The notes under the pieces were generated by a model. That model saw only the letters and a program-made list of their open reading frames with translations, had not been told where the DNA came from and did no database searches. Below are positions 24,423-32,407 of a stretch of DNA of 64,000 nucleotides, in pieces. Position 1 is the stretch's first letter; the number at the start of each line of letters is the position of its first letter. The DNA comes from Sphingobium sufflavum (lineage in GTDB: Bacteria > Pseudomonadota > Alphaproteobacteria > Sphingomonadales > Sphingomonadaceae), in assembly GCF_021403115.1 (NCBI RefSeq), contig NZ_JAJSSH010000001.1, forward strand, positions 434,001-498,000. Reading direction: 5' to 3'. The position numbers were made by a program, and so were the translations under genes.

Positions 24423-25754
24423 ATGAGCCGACCCCGTCAGTTGCACCTCGGCGCGTTCATGCGCCCTATCTCCATCCACACCGGCGCGTGGCGCTATCCC
24501 GGCGCGATGCCCGACGCCAATTTCAACCTTCCCCTGATCGTCAAGGCGGCGCAGCGGCTGGAGGCGGCGAAGTTCGACGCCTTCTTCATGGCGGACCATC
24601 TCGCCGTGCTCAACATGCCGATCGAGGCGTTGCAGCGCAGCCATACCGTCACCTCCTTCGAGCCGCTGACTTTGCTGTCCGCGCTGGCGATGGTGACGGA
24701 GCGGATCGGCCTGATCGCCACCACATCGACCACCTATGACGAGCCGTTCCACATCGCCCGGCGCATCGCCTCGCTCGACCATATCAGCGGGGGGCGGGCC
24801 GGGTGGAATGTCGTCACCACCTCCAACCCGGAGGCGTCGCTGAATTTCGGCAAGGACGACCATCTGGAGCATGACCGGCGCTACGCCCGCGCGCGCGAAT
24901 TCTATGATGTGGTGACGGGCCTGTGGGATAGCTGGGCCGATGACGCCTTCATCCGCGACGTGGACAGCGGCGTCTTCTTCGACCCCGACAAGCTGCACAT
25001 CCTCGACCATGCGGGCGAGTATCTGAAGGTGCGCGGGCCGCTCCACATCGCCCGGCCCATACAGGGCTGGCCGGTGACGGTGCAGGCGGGCGCGTCGGAG
25101 ACGGGGCGGCAACTGGCGGCGGAAACGGCGGAGGTCATCTTTGGCTCCGCCAGCTCGCTGAACAGCGGCAAGGCTTTCTATGCCGATGTGAAGGACCGGA
25201 TGACCGCCCTTGGCCGGGACCCCGACAGCCTCAAGATCCTGCCCGCCGCCTTTGTCGTGGTGGGGAATACGGTGGAGGAGGCGCAGGCGAAGCGCGCCCA
25301 CCTCGACAGCCTCGTCCATTATGACAGCGGCATCCGCTCGCTCTCCATCGGGCTGGGCCATGATGTCTCCGGCTATGACCCGGACGGGCCGCTGCCGGAA
25401 ATACCGGAAAGCAACGCCAGCAAGTCGGGCCGGGCGCAGATCGTCGAGGCGGCGCGGGAGCGGGGCTATACGATTCGCGAACTGGCGGCGAAGGCGGGCA
25501 GCTATTCCGGCCTGTCCTTCGTCGGCACGGCGCACAGCATCGCGGACGAGATGGAGGCGTGGCTGGAGGAGCGGGGGTCGGACGGCTTCAACATCCTGTT
25601 CCCCTGGCTGCCGGGCGGGCTGGAGGATTTCGCTGGCGGCGTGGTGCCCGAACTGCAACGGCGCGGCCTGTTCCGCACCGAATATGACGGCACGACCCTG
25701 CGCGATCATCTCGGCCTCCAGCGCCCGGCCAACCGCTTTTTCCCTGGCGACTGA
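24423..25754 (+). CDS. NtaA/DmoA-type LLM flavin-dependent monooxygenase
   Basis: 443-residue FMNH2-dependent monooxygenase of the nitrilotriacetate/dibenzothiophene-sulfone/dimethylsulfide monooxygenase group, longer than SsuD. Typical segments: MRPISIHTGAWRYPGA, DAFFMADHLAVLN, TTSTTYDEPFHIARRIASLDHISGGRAGWNVVT in pieces, the EFYDVVTGLWDSW helix, and GASETGRQLAAETAEVIFG. It needs a separate flavin reductase, none of which is fused. Context suggests a carbon-sulfur bond-cleaving enzyme; the substrate is unknown. Confidence 0.83.
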   Translation: MSRPRQLHLGAFMRPISIHTGAWRYPGAMPDANFNLPLIVKAAQRLEAAKFDAFFMADHLAVLNMPIEALQRSHTVTSFEPLTLLSALAMVTERIGLIATTSTTYDEPFHIARRIASLDHISGGRAGWNVVTTSNPEASLNFGKDDHLEHDRRYARAREFYDVVTGLWDSWADDAFIRDVDSGVFFDPDKLHILDHAGEYLKVRGPLHIARPIQGWPVTVQAGASETGRQLAAETAEVIFGSASSLNSGKAFYADVKDRMTALGRDPDSLKILPAAFVVVGNTVEEAQAKRAHLDSLVHYDSGIRSLSIGLGHDVSGYDPDGPLPEIPESNASKSGRAQIVEAARERGYTIRELAAKAGSYSGLSFVGTAHSIADEMEAWLEERGSDGFNILFPWLPGGLEDFAGGVVPELQRRGLFRTEYDGTTLRDHLGLQRPANRFFPGD

Positions 25755-25803
25755 GCGGGTCGGGCGCCGATGGCGTGAATACTCTAGTAATTTAGTAGGA
25801 TAA

Positions 25804-25818
25804 GATAGAAATTCTATC
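25804..25818. promoter_or_regulatory. AT-rich 15-base palindrome before the exonuclease gene
   Basis: GATAGAAATTCTATC is a perfect 7+1+7 palindrome in an AT-rich patch (25780-25820) about 105 bases before the exonuclease ATG. It is a plausible operator or promoter region for the exonuclease/peroxiredoxin group; no regulator can be named. Confidence 0.35.
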
Positions 25819-25923
25819 GCGCCATGGCCGCGTCACGGGCCTATTCCATCAGCATAAGGAAAACGGACGGGCGACAGGGGCATCCAAGGGATCGGCAGAG
25901 ATCGGTAATCGGGACGACGGCCA

Positions 25924-26562
25924 ATGGATTATGTTGCGATTGATTTCGAAGCGAGCTGCTTGCCCCGTCACGGCCGGTCCTATCCCATCGAGGTCGGCCT
26001 GTGCGGTCCCGAAGGCCCTGTCTCCTGGCTGATCCGCCCGCATGGCGACTGGCATGGCTGGGACTGGACAGCGGAGGCAGAGGCGATCCATGGCATCGGT
26101 CGCGACCGGATCGCGCGTGATGGCCTGCCCGCCGCCGTGGTGCTGGACCGGCTGATCGACCGGATCGACGGGCGGCCCGTGGTGGCGGACAGCGCGTTGG
26201 ACGGGGCATGGTGGGACATATTGGCGCAGGCCGCCGGGCGTCCCGGCCCGTCGCCGGTCACCACCGCCGCGACCCTGTTCGACAGGCTGGGCACGACCAC
26301 CGAGCATATCCTCGCGGCGCAGCGTCACGCCGACCGCCAGTGCGCGGCGCGCCACCGGGCGGCGGACGATGCGCTGTGGCTGTGGACGGTGCTGGACCGG
26401 CTGGAGGCCCTGACGCCGTCCGCGTCCGATCCCCTGCTGCGGCGGGATGCGCCATCCTCCCCCGGTCGGGCAAGTTCTTCGAAGCGGCCAGTGTCTTCGG
26501 ACCGGCCAGGCTTTTCCGACTGGCCATCCTCTTCCGAATGGATCGCCGGACTGGCCGCCTGA
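25924..26562 (+). CDS. DEDDh 3'-5' exonuclease family protein
   Basis: 212-residue RNase T/DnaQ-like exonuclease. Motif I is Asp7-x-Glu9 in AIDFEASCL, a second acidic site is Asp in ADSALDGAWW, and motif III is HRAADDALWLW with the His and Asp of the DEDDh type. Members trim single-stranded DNA or RNA. After about residue 178 the protein ends in a Ser/Pro-rich tail encoded by four 18-base tandem repeats, outside the catalytic fold. The peroxiredoxin gene starts 26 bases downstream. Confidence 0.8.
   Translation: MDYVAIDFEASCLPRHGRSYPIEVGLCGPEGPVSWLIRPHGDWHGWDWTAEAEAIHGIGRDRIARDGLPAAVVLDRLIDRIDGRPVVADSALDGAWWDILAQAAGRPGPSPVTTAATLFDRLGTTTEHILAAQRHADRQCAARHRAADDALWLWTVLDRLEALTPSASDPLLRRDAPSSPGRASSSKRPVSSDRPGFSDWPSSSEWIAGLAA
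26468..26539. repeat. Four 18-base tandem repeats at the 3' end of the exonuclease gene
   Basis: Units start at 26468, 26486, 26504 and 26522 and are in frame, giving the hexapeptides RASSSK, RPVSSD, RPGFSD and WPSSSE. They share GGCCA at the start and TTCG or TTCC near the end. Confidence 0.85.
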
Positions 26563-26588
26563 TTCTCTCGCCCACAAGGAGACATGAC

Positions 26589-27245
26589 ATGTCACTCAAG
26601 CTTGCCGACATCGTGCCCGACTTCACCCAGGATTCGACCGAGGGTCGCCTGACCTTCTACGACTGGGCGGGCGATAGCTGGGTCGTGCTCTTCTCCCACC
26701 CGCGCGACTATACGCCCGTCTGTACGACCGAACTGGGCACGGTCGCCCGGCTGAAGCCGGAGTTCGAGCGACGCGGCGTCAAGGTCATCGGCCTCTCGGT
26801 CGATCCGGTGGACAGCCATGAAGGCTGGGCGCGCGACATTGCGGAGACGCAGGGGACCGCGCTCAACTTCCCGCTGATCGCCGACCATGATCGGGCGGTG
26901 TCCGGCCTGCTCGACCTGATCCATCCCAATGCGTCGGACACGACCACCGTGCGCACCGTGCTGGTGATCGACCCGGCGAAGAAGCTGCGCCTGACCCTCA
27001 CCTATCCCGCCTCCACCGGGCGCAATTTCCAGGAGATTTTGCGGACCATCGACAGCCTGCAACTGACCGACGCGCACAAGGTCGCGACCCCCGCCGACTG
27101 GCAGCCGGGCGACGATGTCATCATCGTCCCGTCGGTGGATAACGAGGCGGCGCGCGCCCTCTTCCCCGGCGGATGGACCGAACATAAGCCCTATCTGCGC
27201 ACCGTGGCGCAGCCGCAGCCAAAGACGGCGGAAGCGGCGGAATGA
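26589..27245 (+). CDS. 1-Cys peroxiredoxin (Prx6 type)
   Basis: 218-residue thiol peroxidase reducing H2O2 and organic peroxides. The peroxidatic Cys45 is in the PxxxTPVC context (HPRDYTPVCTTELG), and no other cysteine is present, so it is a true 1-Cys enzyme. The long C-terminal arm (ATPADWQPGDDVIIVPSV and FPGGW) is diagnostic of Prx6. AAGGAG precedes ATG 26589. Its stop overlaps the next gene's ATG. Confidence 0.93.
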   Translation: MSLKLADIVPDFTQDSTEGRLTFYDWAGDSWVVLFSHPRDYTPVCTTELGTVARLKPEFERRGVKVIGLSVDPVDSHEGWARDIAETQGTALNFPLIADHDRAVSGLLDLIHPNASDTTTVRTVLVIDPAKKLRLTLTYPASTGRNFQEILRTIDSLQLTDAHKVATPADWQPGDDVIIVPSVDNEAARALFPGGWTEHKPYLRTVAQPQPKTAEAAE

Positions 27246-28069
27246 CCGGGCTGGCCGCCCTCCACTTCCTGCGTCCGATGGACGGGCGGCCGGTCGCCTA
27301 TCAATATGATCCGCCGCCGGGCGTGCCGCAGCGGACAGGCGATTATGATCCGCAGCCGGTGGTGATCCGGGACGCGCGGCCCCTCGCCGCCGGCCTGTCG
27401 CTGGACGGGGAGGGGTTCGCCCTGCTCGATCGGCCCAGCGTGTTTGCCGATTTCGGGGATCAGGACGCGATCCGCTCCGTCTATTATCGCGAGGTGGAAG
27501 GCCTGATCGCCGGGGCGACGGGCGCGGCCCTCGTCATCGCGTTCGACCATAATATCCGCAGCGCGGCGCGGGCGGCGGGGGATGCGGGCATCCGCCCGCC
27601 CGTGGAGCGGACGCACAACGACTTCACCGCGCGATCCGGGCCGGACCGGGCGGCGCGCGAACTGAGGGCGCGGGGGCTGGATGCCGACCGGCTGCTGGAA
27701 TCGCGCTTCGCCATCGTCAACCTGTGGCGTCCCATCGGGCGGCCGGTGGAGAAGTCGCCGCTGGCGCTGTGCGATGCCCGGTCGATCCGGGCGGAAGACC
27801 TGATCCCGTCCGACCTCGTCTATCGCGACCGGGTGGGGGAGACCTATTCGCTGGCCTTCGACGCGGCGCAACGCTGGTATTATTTCCCGCGCCTGACCCC
27901 GGCGGAGGCGATCCTCATCAAGGGCTATGATTCCGAAGAAAGCGGGGTCGCGCGCTTTGCGGCCCATAGCGCGTTCGACGACCCCGCCAGCCCGCGCGCC
28001 GCGCCGGAACGGCAGAGCATAGAAGTGCGCGCGCTGGTCCTGTGGCTGGACGCGGGCGCAGCGCATTGA
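27242..28069 (+). CDS. CmcJ/NvfI-family putative Fe/2-oxoglutarate-type oxygenase
   Basis: 275-residue protein resembling the CmcJ/NvfI/AsqB-like family (7-alpha-cephem methoxylase P8 chain, fungal asymmetric dioxygenases, gibberellin desaturase-like). Probable metal ligands are His125 and Asp127 in RTHNDFT and His242 in RFAAHSAFDDP, with Arg263 near the end in SIEVRALVLW. Preceding markers are RSVYYREVEGLI and NLWRPIGRPVEKSPLALCD. The bacterial function is unknown. It overlaps the peroxiredoxin gene by 4 bases, so co-translation is expected. Confidence 0.75.
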   Translation: MTGLAALHFLRPMDGRPVAYQYDPPPGVPQRTGDYDPQPVVIRDARPLAAGLSLDGEGFALLDRPSVFADFGDQDAIRSVYYREVEGLIAGATGAALVIAFDHNIRSAARAAGDAGIRPPVERTHNDFTARSGPDRAARELRARGLDADRLLESRFAIVNLWRPIGRPVEKSPLALCDARSIRAEDLIPSDLVYRDRVGETYSLAFDAAQRWYYFPRLTPAEAILIKGYDSEESGVARFAAHSAFDDPASPRAAPERQSIEVRALVLWLDAGAAH

Positions 28070-28139
28070 CCGACCCCGCCGATCCGGCGACACTATTTTC
28101 CCCACCCATCGGCCCTTTCCCCATCCATCGGAGCCTGTC

Positions 28140-28655
28140 GTGAACCGTAGCATCCTGTCGCTTGCCCTTGCCGTCCTGCCCTTTCTGGCCATCGGTGCGG
28201 AGGCCGGGGCGGTGCCCGCGCCGCGCGTGTCCGTGACCAGCCTTGACGCGCTGCCCCAGCCGTTGCCGCTGCCCTATGACGAGAAGGCCGATGCCGACCG
28301 GCAGGTCGCGGCGGCGAAGGCAAAGGCGAAGGCGCAGGGCAAGAAGCTGCTGATCGACCTGGGCGGCAACTGGTGCCCGGATTGCCGGGTGCTGGCGGGC
28401 GTGCTGGAACTGCGGGAGGTCAAGGCGTTCCTCGCCAGACATTATGTCGTCGTCACCGTCGATGTGGGGCGGCTGGACAAGAATCTCCAGATCGCCCGCC
28501 GCTATGGCGTGCCCGCGGTGAAGGGGGTTCCCGCCGTGCTGGTCGTCGATCCGAAAACCGACAAGCTGCTGAACGAGGGGCGCCTGTTCGCCCTGTCGGA
28601 CGCGCGTCACATGACGCCGCAGGCGCTGGCCGACTGGCTGGCGCAATGGATCTGA
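28140..28655 (+). CDS. Exported thioredoxin-family protein
   Basis: 171 residues with a signal peptide (RSILSLALAVLPFLAIGAEAGA) and a thioredoxin fold. The redox pair is Cys79-Pro-Asp-Cys82 in GGNWCPDCR, and the cis-proline is in GVPAVLVVDP. CPDC is not the CGPC of thioredoxin and is closer to thiol-reducing DUF255/YyaL-like or DsbD-domain proteins. The start is GTG. Probably a periplasmic thiol-disulfide protein; partners are unknown. Confidence 0.8.
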   Translation: MNRSILSLALAVLPFLAIGAEAGAVPAPRVSVTSLDALPQPLPLPYDEKADADRQVAAAKAKAKAQGKKLLIDLGGNWCPDCRVLAGVLELREVKAFLARHYVVVTVDVGRLDKNLQIARRYGVPAVKGVPAVLVVDPKTDKLLNEGRLFALSDARHMTPQALADWLAQWI

Positions 28656-28741
28656 CGGGCAGCGTCCTGCGCGGCGCCTTTTCAGAAACGTGCCTGTCAG
28701 ACGCTGACCTTTCCGGGGTTTAGAGCCTGATGGTTTGTCCT

Positions 28742-28790
28742 TGAATCGTCATGGCTTCGCCGCGCTCGCAATGACGAAGCGGGTCAATCT
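28742..28790. repeat. REP-like palindromic repeat, copy 1
   Basis: A 49-base sequence with a TCGTCAT/ATGACGA dyad, matching 42 of 49 bases of 54304-54352. On the minus strand it reads GTCATTGCGAGCGCGGCG, like the widespread bacterial repeat built on GTCATTGCGAGCG. It lies just after the histidine kinase gene's 3' end. Confidence 0.75.
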
Positions 28791-28804
28791 GACACCATCA
28801 CGCT

Positions 28805-30196
28805 TTAGCCGTCGGGGGCCGCCGGGATCGCCGCGCGGATGTGAAAGGCGCCGTCGCGCCGGTCGAACCGCAACGCGCCACCATGCATGCGCACCGTGGA
28901 TTCGACCAGCGCAAGGCCGAGGCCCGCGCCCTCCTTGCTGCGCGCATTGTCCAGCCGTCCGAACCGGCTGAGCGCGACCTGTTCCTGATCCGGCGCGAAT
29001 CCGTCGCCCTGATCCGCAATGGTGATGATCGCCTCGTCCCCCTCCCGCCGGACCGAGGCGGTGATCGTGCCCGCGCCATATTTCAGCGCGTTGTCGATCA
29101 GGTTGCTGATCGCCATGGTCAGCATCTCGCGGTGGACCAGCGCCATGCACGGCGCGGGCGTGTCGAGGTGGAGGGCGCGGCCATGCTCCTCCACCAGCGG
29201 TTCGTAGAGGTCGGCAATGTCGGCCATCAGCAGGGAGAGATCCTGCATCGCCATCTGCCGCCGCGCCAGCCCGGCCTCCGCGCGGGAGATTTCGAGCGCG
29301 TTGGAGAGCATCAGGTGCAGCCGCTCCGCCTCCAGGCTGACGCTCGCCAGCACCTCCGGCCAGTCCGCGTCGCGATGGTCGCCGGTGATGGCGTGGTCGA
29401 TGCGGGCGCGCAGCCGCATGATGGGAGAGCGCAGGTCGTGCGCCAGACTGTCCGACAGCACCCGCAATTCCTCGACCAGCGCGCCGATGCGGTCGAGCAT
29501 CTGGTTCACCCGCGCGCCCAGCTTGTCGAAACTGTCGCCCGACCCGTCCAGCGGCACCCGGTCGGACAGGCGACCGGCGGCGACGGCGGCGGCGGTGGCG
29601 TCGATCCGCTCCACCCGCCCCTCGATCACCCGCACCGCCAGCCATGCGCCCAGCAGGGCGAGGGGCAGAGCGATGAGGAGGGAGGTCAGCGCCGCATCCG
29701 TGATGGATTCGCGCAGGGCATCGCTGCGCTGGTTGGTGTGGCCGACCAGCAGGCGATAGCTGCCATAGACGGGCTGGACCGCGATGGCGTAGCGCCGCTC
29801 CTCCGCCGCGCCGGGCACGCGGATGATGAGCCAGCGGACGCTGCCGCCCCGGTCGAGCGCGGCGGGCCATTGGGTGACATTGCCCGCGACGATGCGATTG
29901 TCGCGGTCGGCCAGCGCGATGATGTCGCCCCGGTTGGACGGGCTGCGCAACCGGGCGAGCAGGTCGTGGCGAAAGCGGGGCAGGGTCATGTCCCGCGCAT
30001 CGTCGATCAGGTCCGCGAGCCGCTGGCTGGCGACACTCTCGTCCCGCGCATCGACCGCGCTGTGCAGTTCCTGCGACACGACGACCAGCATCGCGCCGAC
30101 CAGACACAGCTCGATCACCACGATCAGGGCGAGGAAGCGGAAATGGGCCGAGCGGAGCAGGGGCCGCAGGGCGGGGAAGGTCAGCGGCGGCGGCAT
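28805..30196 (-). CDS. Sensor histidine kinase of the metal efflux operon
   Basis: 463-residue inner-membrane sensor. Helix 1 is about 19-41 (HFRFLALIVVIELCLVGAM), a periplasmic domain follows (about 42-165), helix 2 is about 167-190, then comes HAMP (to about 240), the HisKA domain with His253 in SLAHDLRSPIMRL, and the HATPase domain with SNLIDNALKYG, DQGDGFAP and GAGLGLAL. It partners the response regulator encoded 3 bases upstream and probably senses a periplasmic metal ion. Order in the operon: adaptor, pump, outer-membrane factor, regulator, kinase. Confidence 0.9.
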   Translation of the reverse strand: MPPPLTFPALRPLLRSAHFRFLALIVVIELCLVGAMLVVVSQELHSAVDARDESVASQRLADLIDDARDMTLPRFRHDLLARLRSPSNRGDIIALADRDNRIVAGNVTQWPAALDRGGSVRWLIIRVPGAAEERRYAIAVQPVYGSYRLLVGHTNQRSDALRESITDAALTSLLIALPLALLGAWLAVRVIEGRVERIDATAAAVAAGRLSDRVPLDGSGDSFDKLGARVNQMLDRIGALVEELRVLSDSLAHDLRSPIMRLRARIDHAITGDHRDADWPEVLASVSLEAERLHLMLSNALEISRAEAGLARRQMAMQDLSLLMADIADLYEPLVEEHGRALHLDTPAPCMALVHREMLTMAISNLIDNALKYGAGTITASVRREGDEAIITIADQGDGFAPDQEQVALSRFGRLDNARSKEGAGLGLALVESTVRMHGGALRFDRRDGAFHIRAAIPAAPDG

Positions 30197-30199
30197 GGC

Positions 30200-30889
30200 T
30201 TATCCCGCCGCGCCCATCCGATAACCGGCCCCGCGGACGGTGTGGATCAGGGGCGTCTCGTCCTCCTGATCGATCTTGCGACGCAGGCGGCTGATATGCA
30301 CGTCGATCACGTTGGTCATGGGATCGAAATGATAGTCCCAGACCCCTTCCAGCAACATGGTGCGCGTCACCACCTGCCCCTGATGGCGCAGGAGGAATTC
30401 CAGCAGCCGATATTCGCGCGGCTGCAATTCGATCTGGCGGCTGCCGCGCCGCACCTCGCGCGACAGCATGTCGAGGGAGAGGTCGGCGCAGGTCATGCGC
30501 GTCTGCACCTCCATCCCCGCCTGCCGCCGCCGCATCAGCAGCCGGTCGAGCCGGGCGGACAGTTCGGCGAAGGCGAAGGGCTTGACCAGATAATCGTCCG
30601 ACCCGGCGGTCAGGCCCGCCACCCGGTCGTCCACGGACCCCAGCGCGGAGAGGATCAGCACTGGCACGTCGATCTGCGCGGCGCGCAGGGCCTGTAGCAC
30701 CGCCATCCCCTCCATCCCCGGCAACATGCGGTCGAGGACCACCGCGTCATAGCTGCCGTCGGTGGCGAGGAAGAGCGCCTCCCGGCCATTGTCGACATGA
30801 TCGACATTATGGCCCAGCTCCTTGAGGCCCGACACTACATAATGGGCGGTCGCGCTGTCATCTTCCGCGACCAGTATCTTGCCCGCCAT
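30200..30889 (-). CDS. OmpR-family response regulator of the metal efflux operon
   Basis: 229 residues. The receiver domain has the acidic pair Asp10-Asp11, phosphoacceptor Asp53 in VVLDRMLPG, a switch Ser in LILSALGS, and Lys in DDYLVKPFAFAEL. The C-terminal winged helix includes LQPREYRLLEFLLRHQG and VIDVHISRLRRKID. It resembles CusR/CopR. The ATG at 30889 gives the canonical AGKILVAEDD start; the frame runs 17 codons further up. It likely activates the operon through the box at 36927-36942. Confidence 0.9.
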   Translation of the reverse strand: MAGKILVAEDDSATAHYVVSGLKELGHNVDHVDNGREALFLATDGSYDAVVLDRMLPGMEGMAVLQALRAAQIDVPVLILSALGSVDDRVAGLTAGSDDYLVKPFAFAELSARLDRLLMRRRQAGMEVQTRMTCADLSLDMLSREVRRGSRQIELQPREYRLLEFLLRHQGQVVTRTMLLEGVWDYHFDPMTNVIDVHISRLRRKIDQEDETPLIHTVRGAGYRMGAAG

Positions 30890-30940
30890 GCCATTCCCCT
30901 CGGTCGATGCTGGCTCCTTATCATGGGCCATGCGCCGCAC

Positions 30941-32407
30941 CTAGGCGCCTTTGCTTGCCGCGACGCCGCCGCCGACCGCCTGATAGAGGGCGACGGTGTC
31001 GATCAGCCGGGCGGCGCGCGCCTGCACCAGTTGCGCCGCCGCCTGCGCCGCGCTGTTGCTGGCGTTGAGCAGCGACAATGTGCCGACCCCGCCCAGTTCG
31101 AGCTGGCGCTGGGTGAAGTCCAGGTTGCGCTCCGCCGCGTCGCTGGCGCGGGTGGCGGCGTCGAGGGCGGCGCCGTCCGTCGTCACGCCGGTCAGCGCAT
31201 CCTGCACGTCGCCGAAAGCGGTCAGCACCGCGCCGCGATATTGCGCCTTGGCCGCGTCCAGCGCCGCCTCCGCCGCGCGTTGTTTGTGGAGCAGTTGCCC
31301 GCCGTGGAACAGCGGCTGGGTGATCGCGCCGATCAGGGTGAAGAAGGGATTGTCGCCCATGAACATGTCGCCGAACCTCTGCGCCATGCCGCCGGCGGTC
31401 CCGGTGATTTGCAGCGCGGGCAGGCGTGCGGCGATGGCGACGCCCACGTCCGCGCCCGCGCCGCGCACCTGCGCCTCCGCCGCCCGCACGTCCGGCCGGT
31501 TGGCGACGATCTGCGCGGGCAGGCCGACGGGTAATTCCGCGGGCAGGCGAAGCTGTTCGAGGGTGGGCAGGTCGGGCAATGCCGATCCTGGCGCGACGCC
31601 GGTCAGCATGGCGATCTGGCTGCGCTGGTGATCCGTCGCGCGGACGAGGGCGGGGATGGCCCCTTCCGCTGTGGCCAGCGCCGTCTGCTGCGCCGCGATC
31701 TCCGCCCCGCCGATGTCGCCCAGCTTCTGCCGCTTCAGCAGCATGTCGAGGATGGAACGGCCATTGGCCACGCTTTCCCGTGCGGCAACCAGTTGCGCCG
31801 TATATTGGGCGTGCTGGATGACGGCGGTGACGAGATTGGCGACGACCATGGTGCGCGCGGCGTCGCGGCGATGGGCGGCGACCTCCGCACTGGCGCGGGC
31901 GGACAGCGCCTGCGACTTCAGCCCGCCGAACAGGTCGAGCGGATAGCTGACCGACAGTTGCGCGGTCTGGAGCGTGTAGAGATAGAGGTTGTCGTCATGC
32001 AGGTTGTTGGCCAGCGCATCCGACGTGCGTTGCCGTTCCGCCTGATAGCCGACGTCGATTTGCGGCGCGCGCGCGCCATTGGCGGCCTTTGCCCCCTCGC
32101 GCGCCTGCCGCAGGTTCGCCTCCGCCGTGGCGATGTCGGTGTTGGCGGCCAGCGCCCGGTCGATCAGCGCGTCGAGCGCCGGGCTGGCGAAGCCATGCCA
32201 CCATTGAGGGTCCACCATCGCCCCCGGCACGACATGTTGGGCCGTACCGTTGAGGGGGGCGATGGTGGTCTCGCTCACGGGGGACGGGAGCGAGATCGGG
32301 GTCGTGGGATGCTGCGGCCCCATCGCGCAGGCGCCCAGAAGCAGGGGCGTCATCAGGACGGCGGGGCGGGCGGCAAGCCACAGGGATCGGCGGGAAAAGC
32401 GGGTCAT
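30941..32407 (-). CDS. RND efflux outer-membrane lipoprotein (NodT/TolC-like)
   Basis: 488-residue outer-membrane channel. A lipoprotein signal ends in LLLGAC (lipidated Cys). Two OEP repeats form the coiled-coil tunnel, seen as AEANLRQAREGAKAANGARAPQ and later RPDVRAAEAQVRGAGADVGVA, with QPLFHGGQLLHKQRAAEAAL typical of the NodT family. It joins the RND pump and adaptor across the periplasm. The ATG overlaps the pump gene's stop (ATGA). Confidence 0.9.
   Translation of the reverse strand: MTRFSRRSLWLAARPAVLMTPLLLGACAMGPQHPTTPISLPSPVSETTIAPLNGTAQHVVPGAMVDPQWWHGFASPALDALIDRALAANTDIATAEANLRQAREGAKAANGARAPQIDVGYQAERQRTSDALANNLHDDNLYLYTLQTAQLSVSYPLDLFGGLKSQALSARASAEVAAHRRDAARTMVVANLVTAVIQHAQYTAQLVAARESVANGRSILDMLLKRQKLGDIGGAEIAAQQTALATAEGAIPALVRATDHQRSQIAMLTGVAPGSALPDLPTLEQLRLPAELPVGLPAQIVANRPDVRAAEAQVRGAGADVGVAIAARLPALQITGTAGGMAQRFGDMFMGDNPFFTLIGAITQPLFHGGQLLHKQRAAEAALDAAKAQYRGAVLTAFGDVQDALTGVTTDGAALDAATRASDAAERNLDFTQRQLELGGVGTLSLLNASNSAAQAAAQLVQARAARLIDTVALYQAVGGGVAASKGA

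Noticed and set aside
13856..25709. Very long open frames opposite real genes (for example 13856-16090 plus, 17728-19023 plus, 19392-22592 minus, 23592-25709 minus)
   Set aside because: They are antisense shadows of high-GC coding regions: rich in Arg/Gly/Ala/His/Gln, without domains, and fully overlapping well-supported genes.
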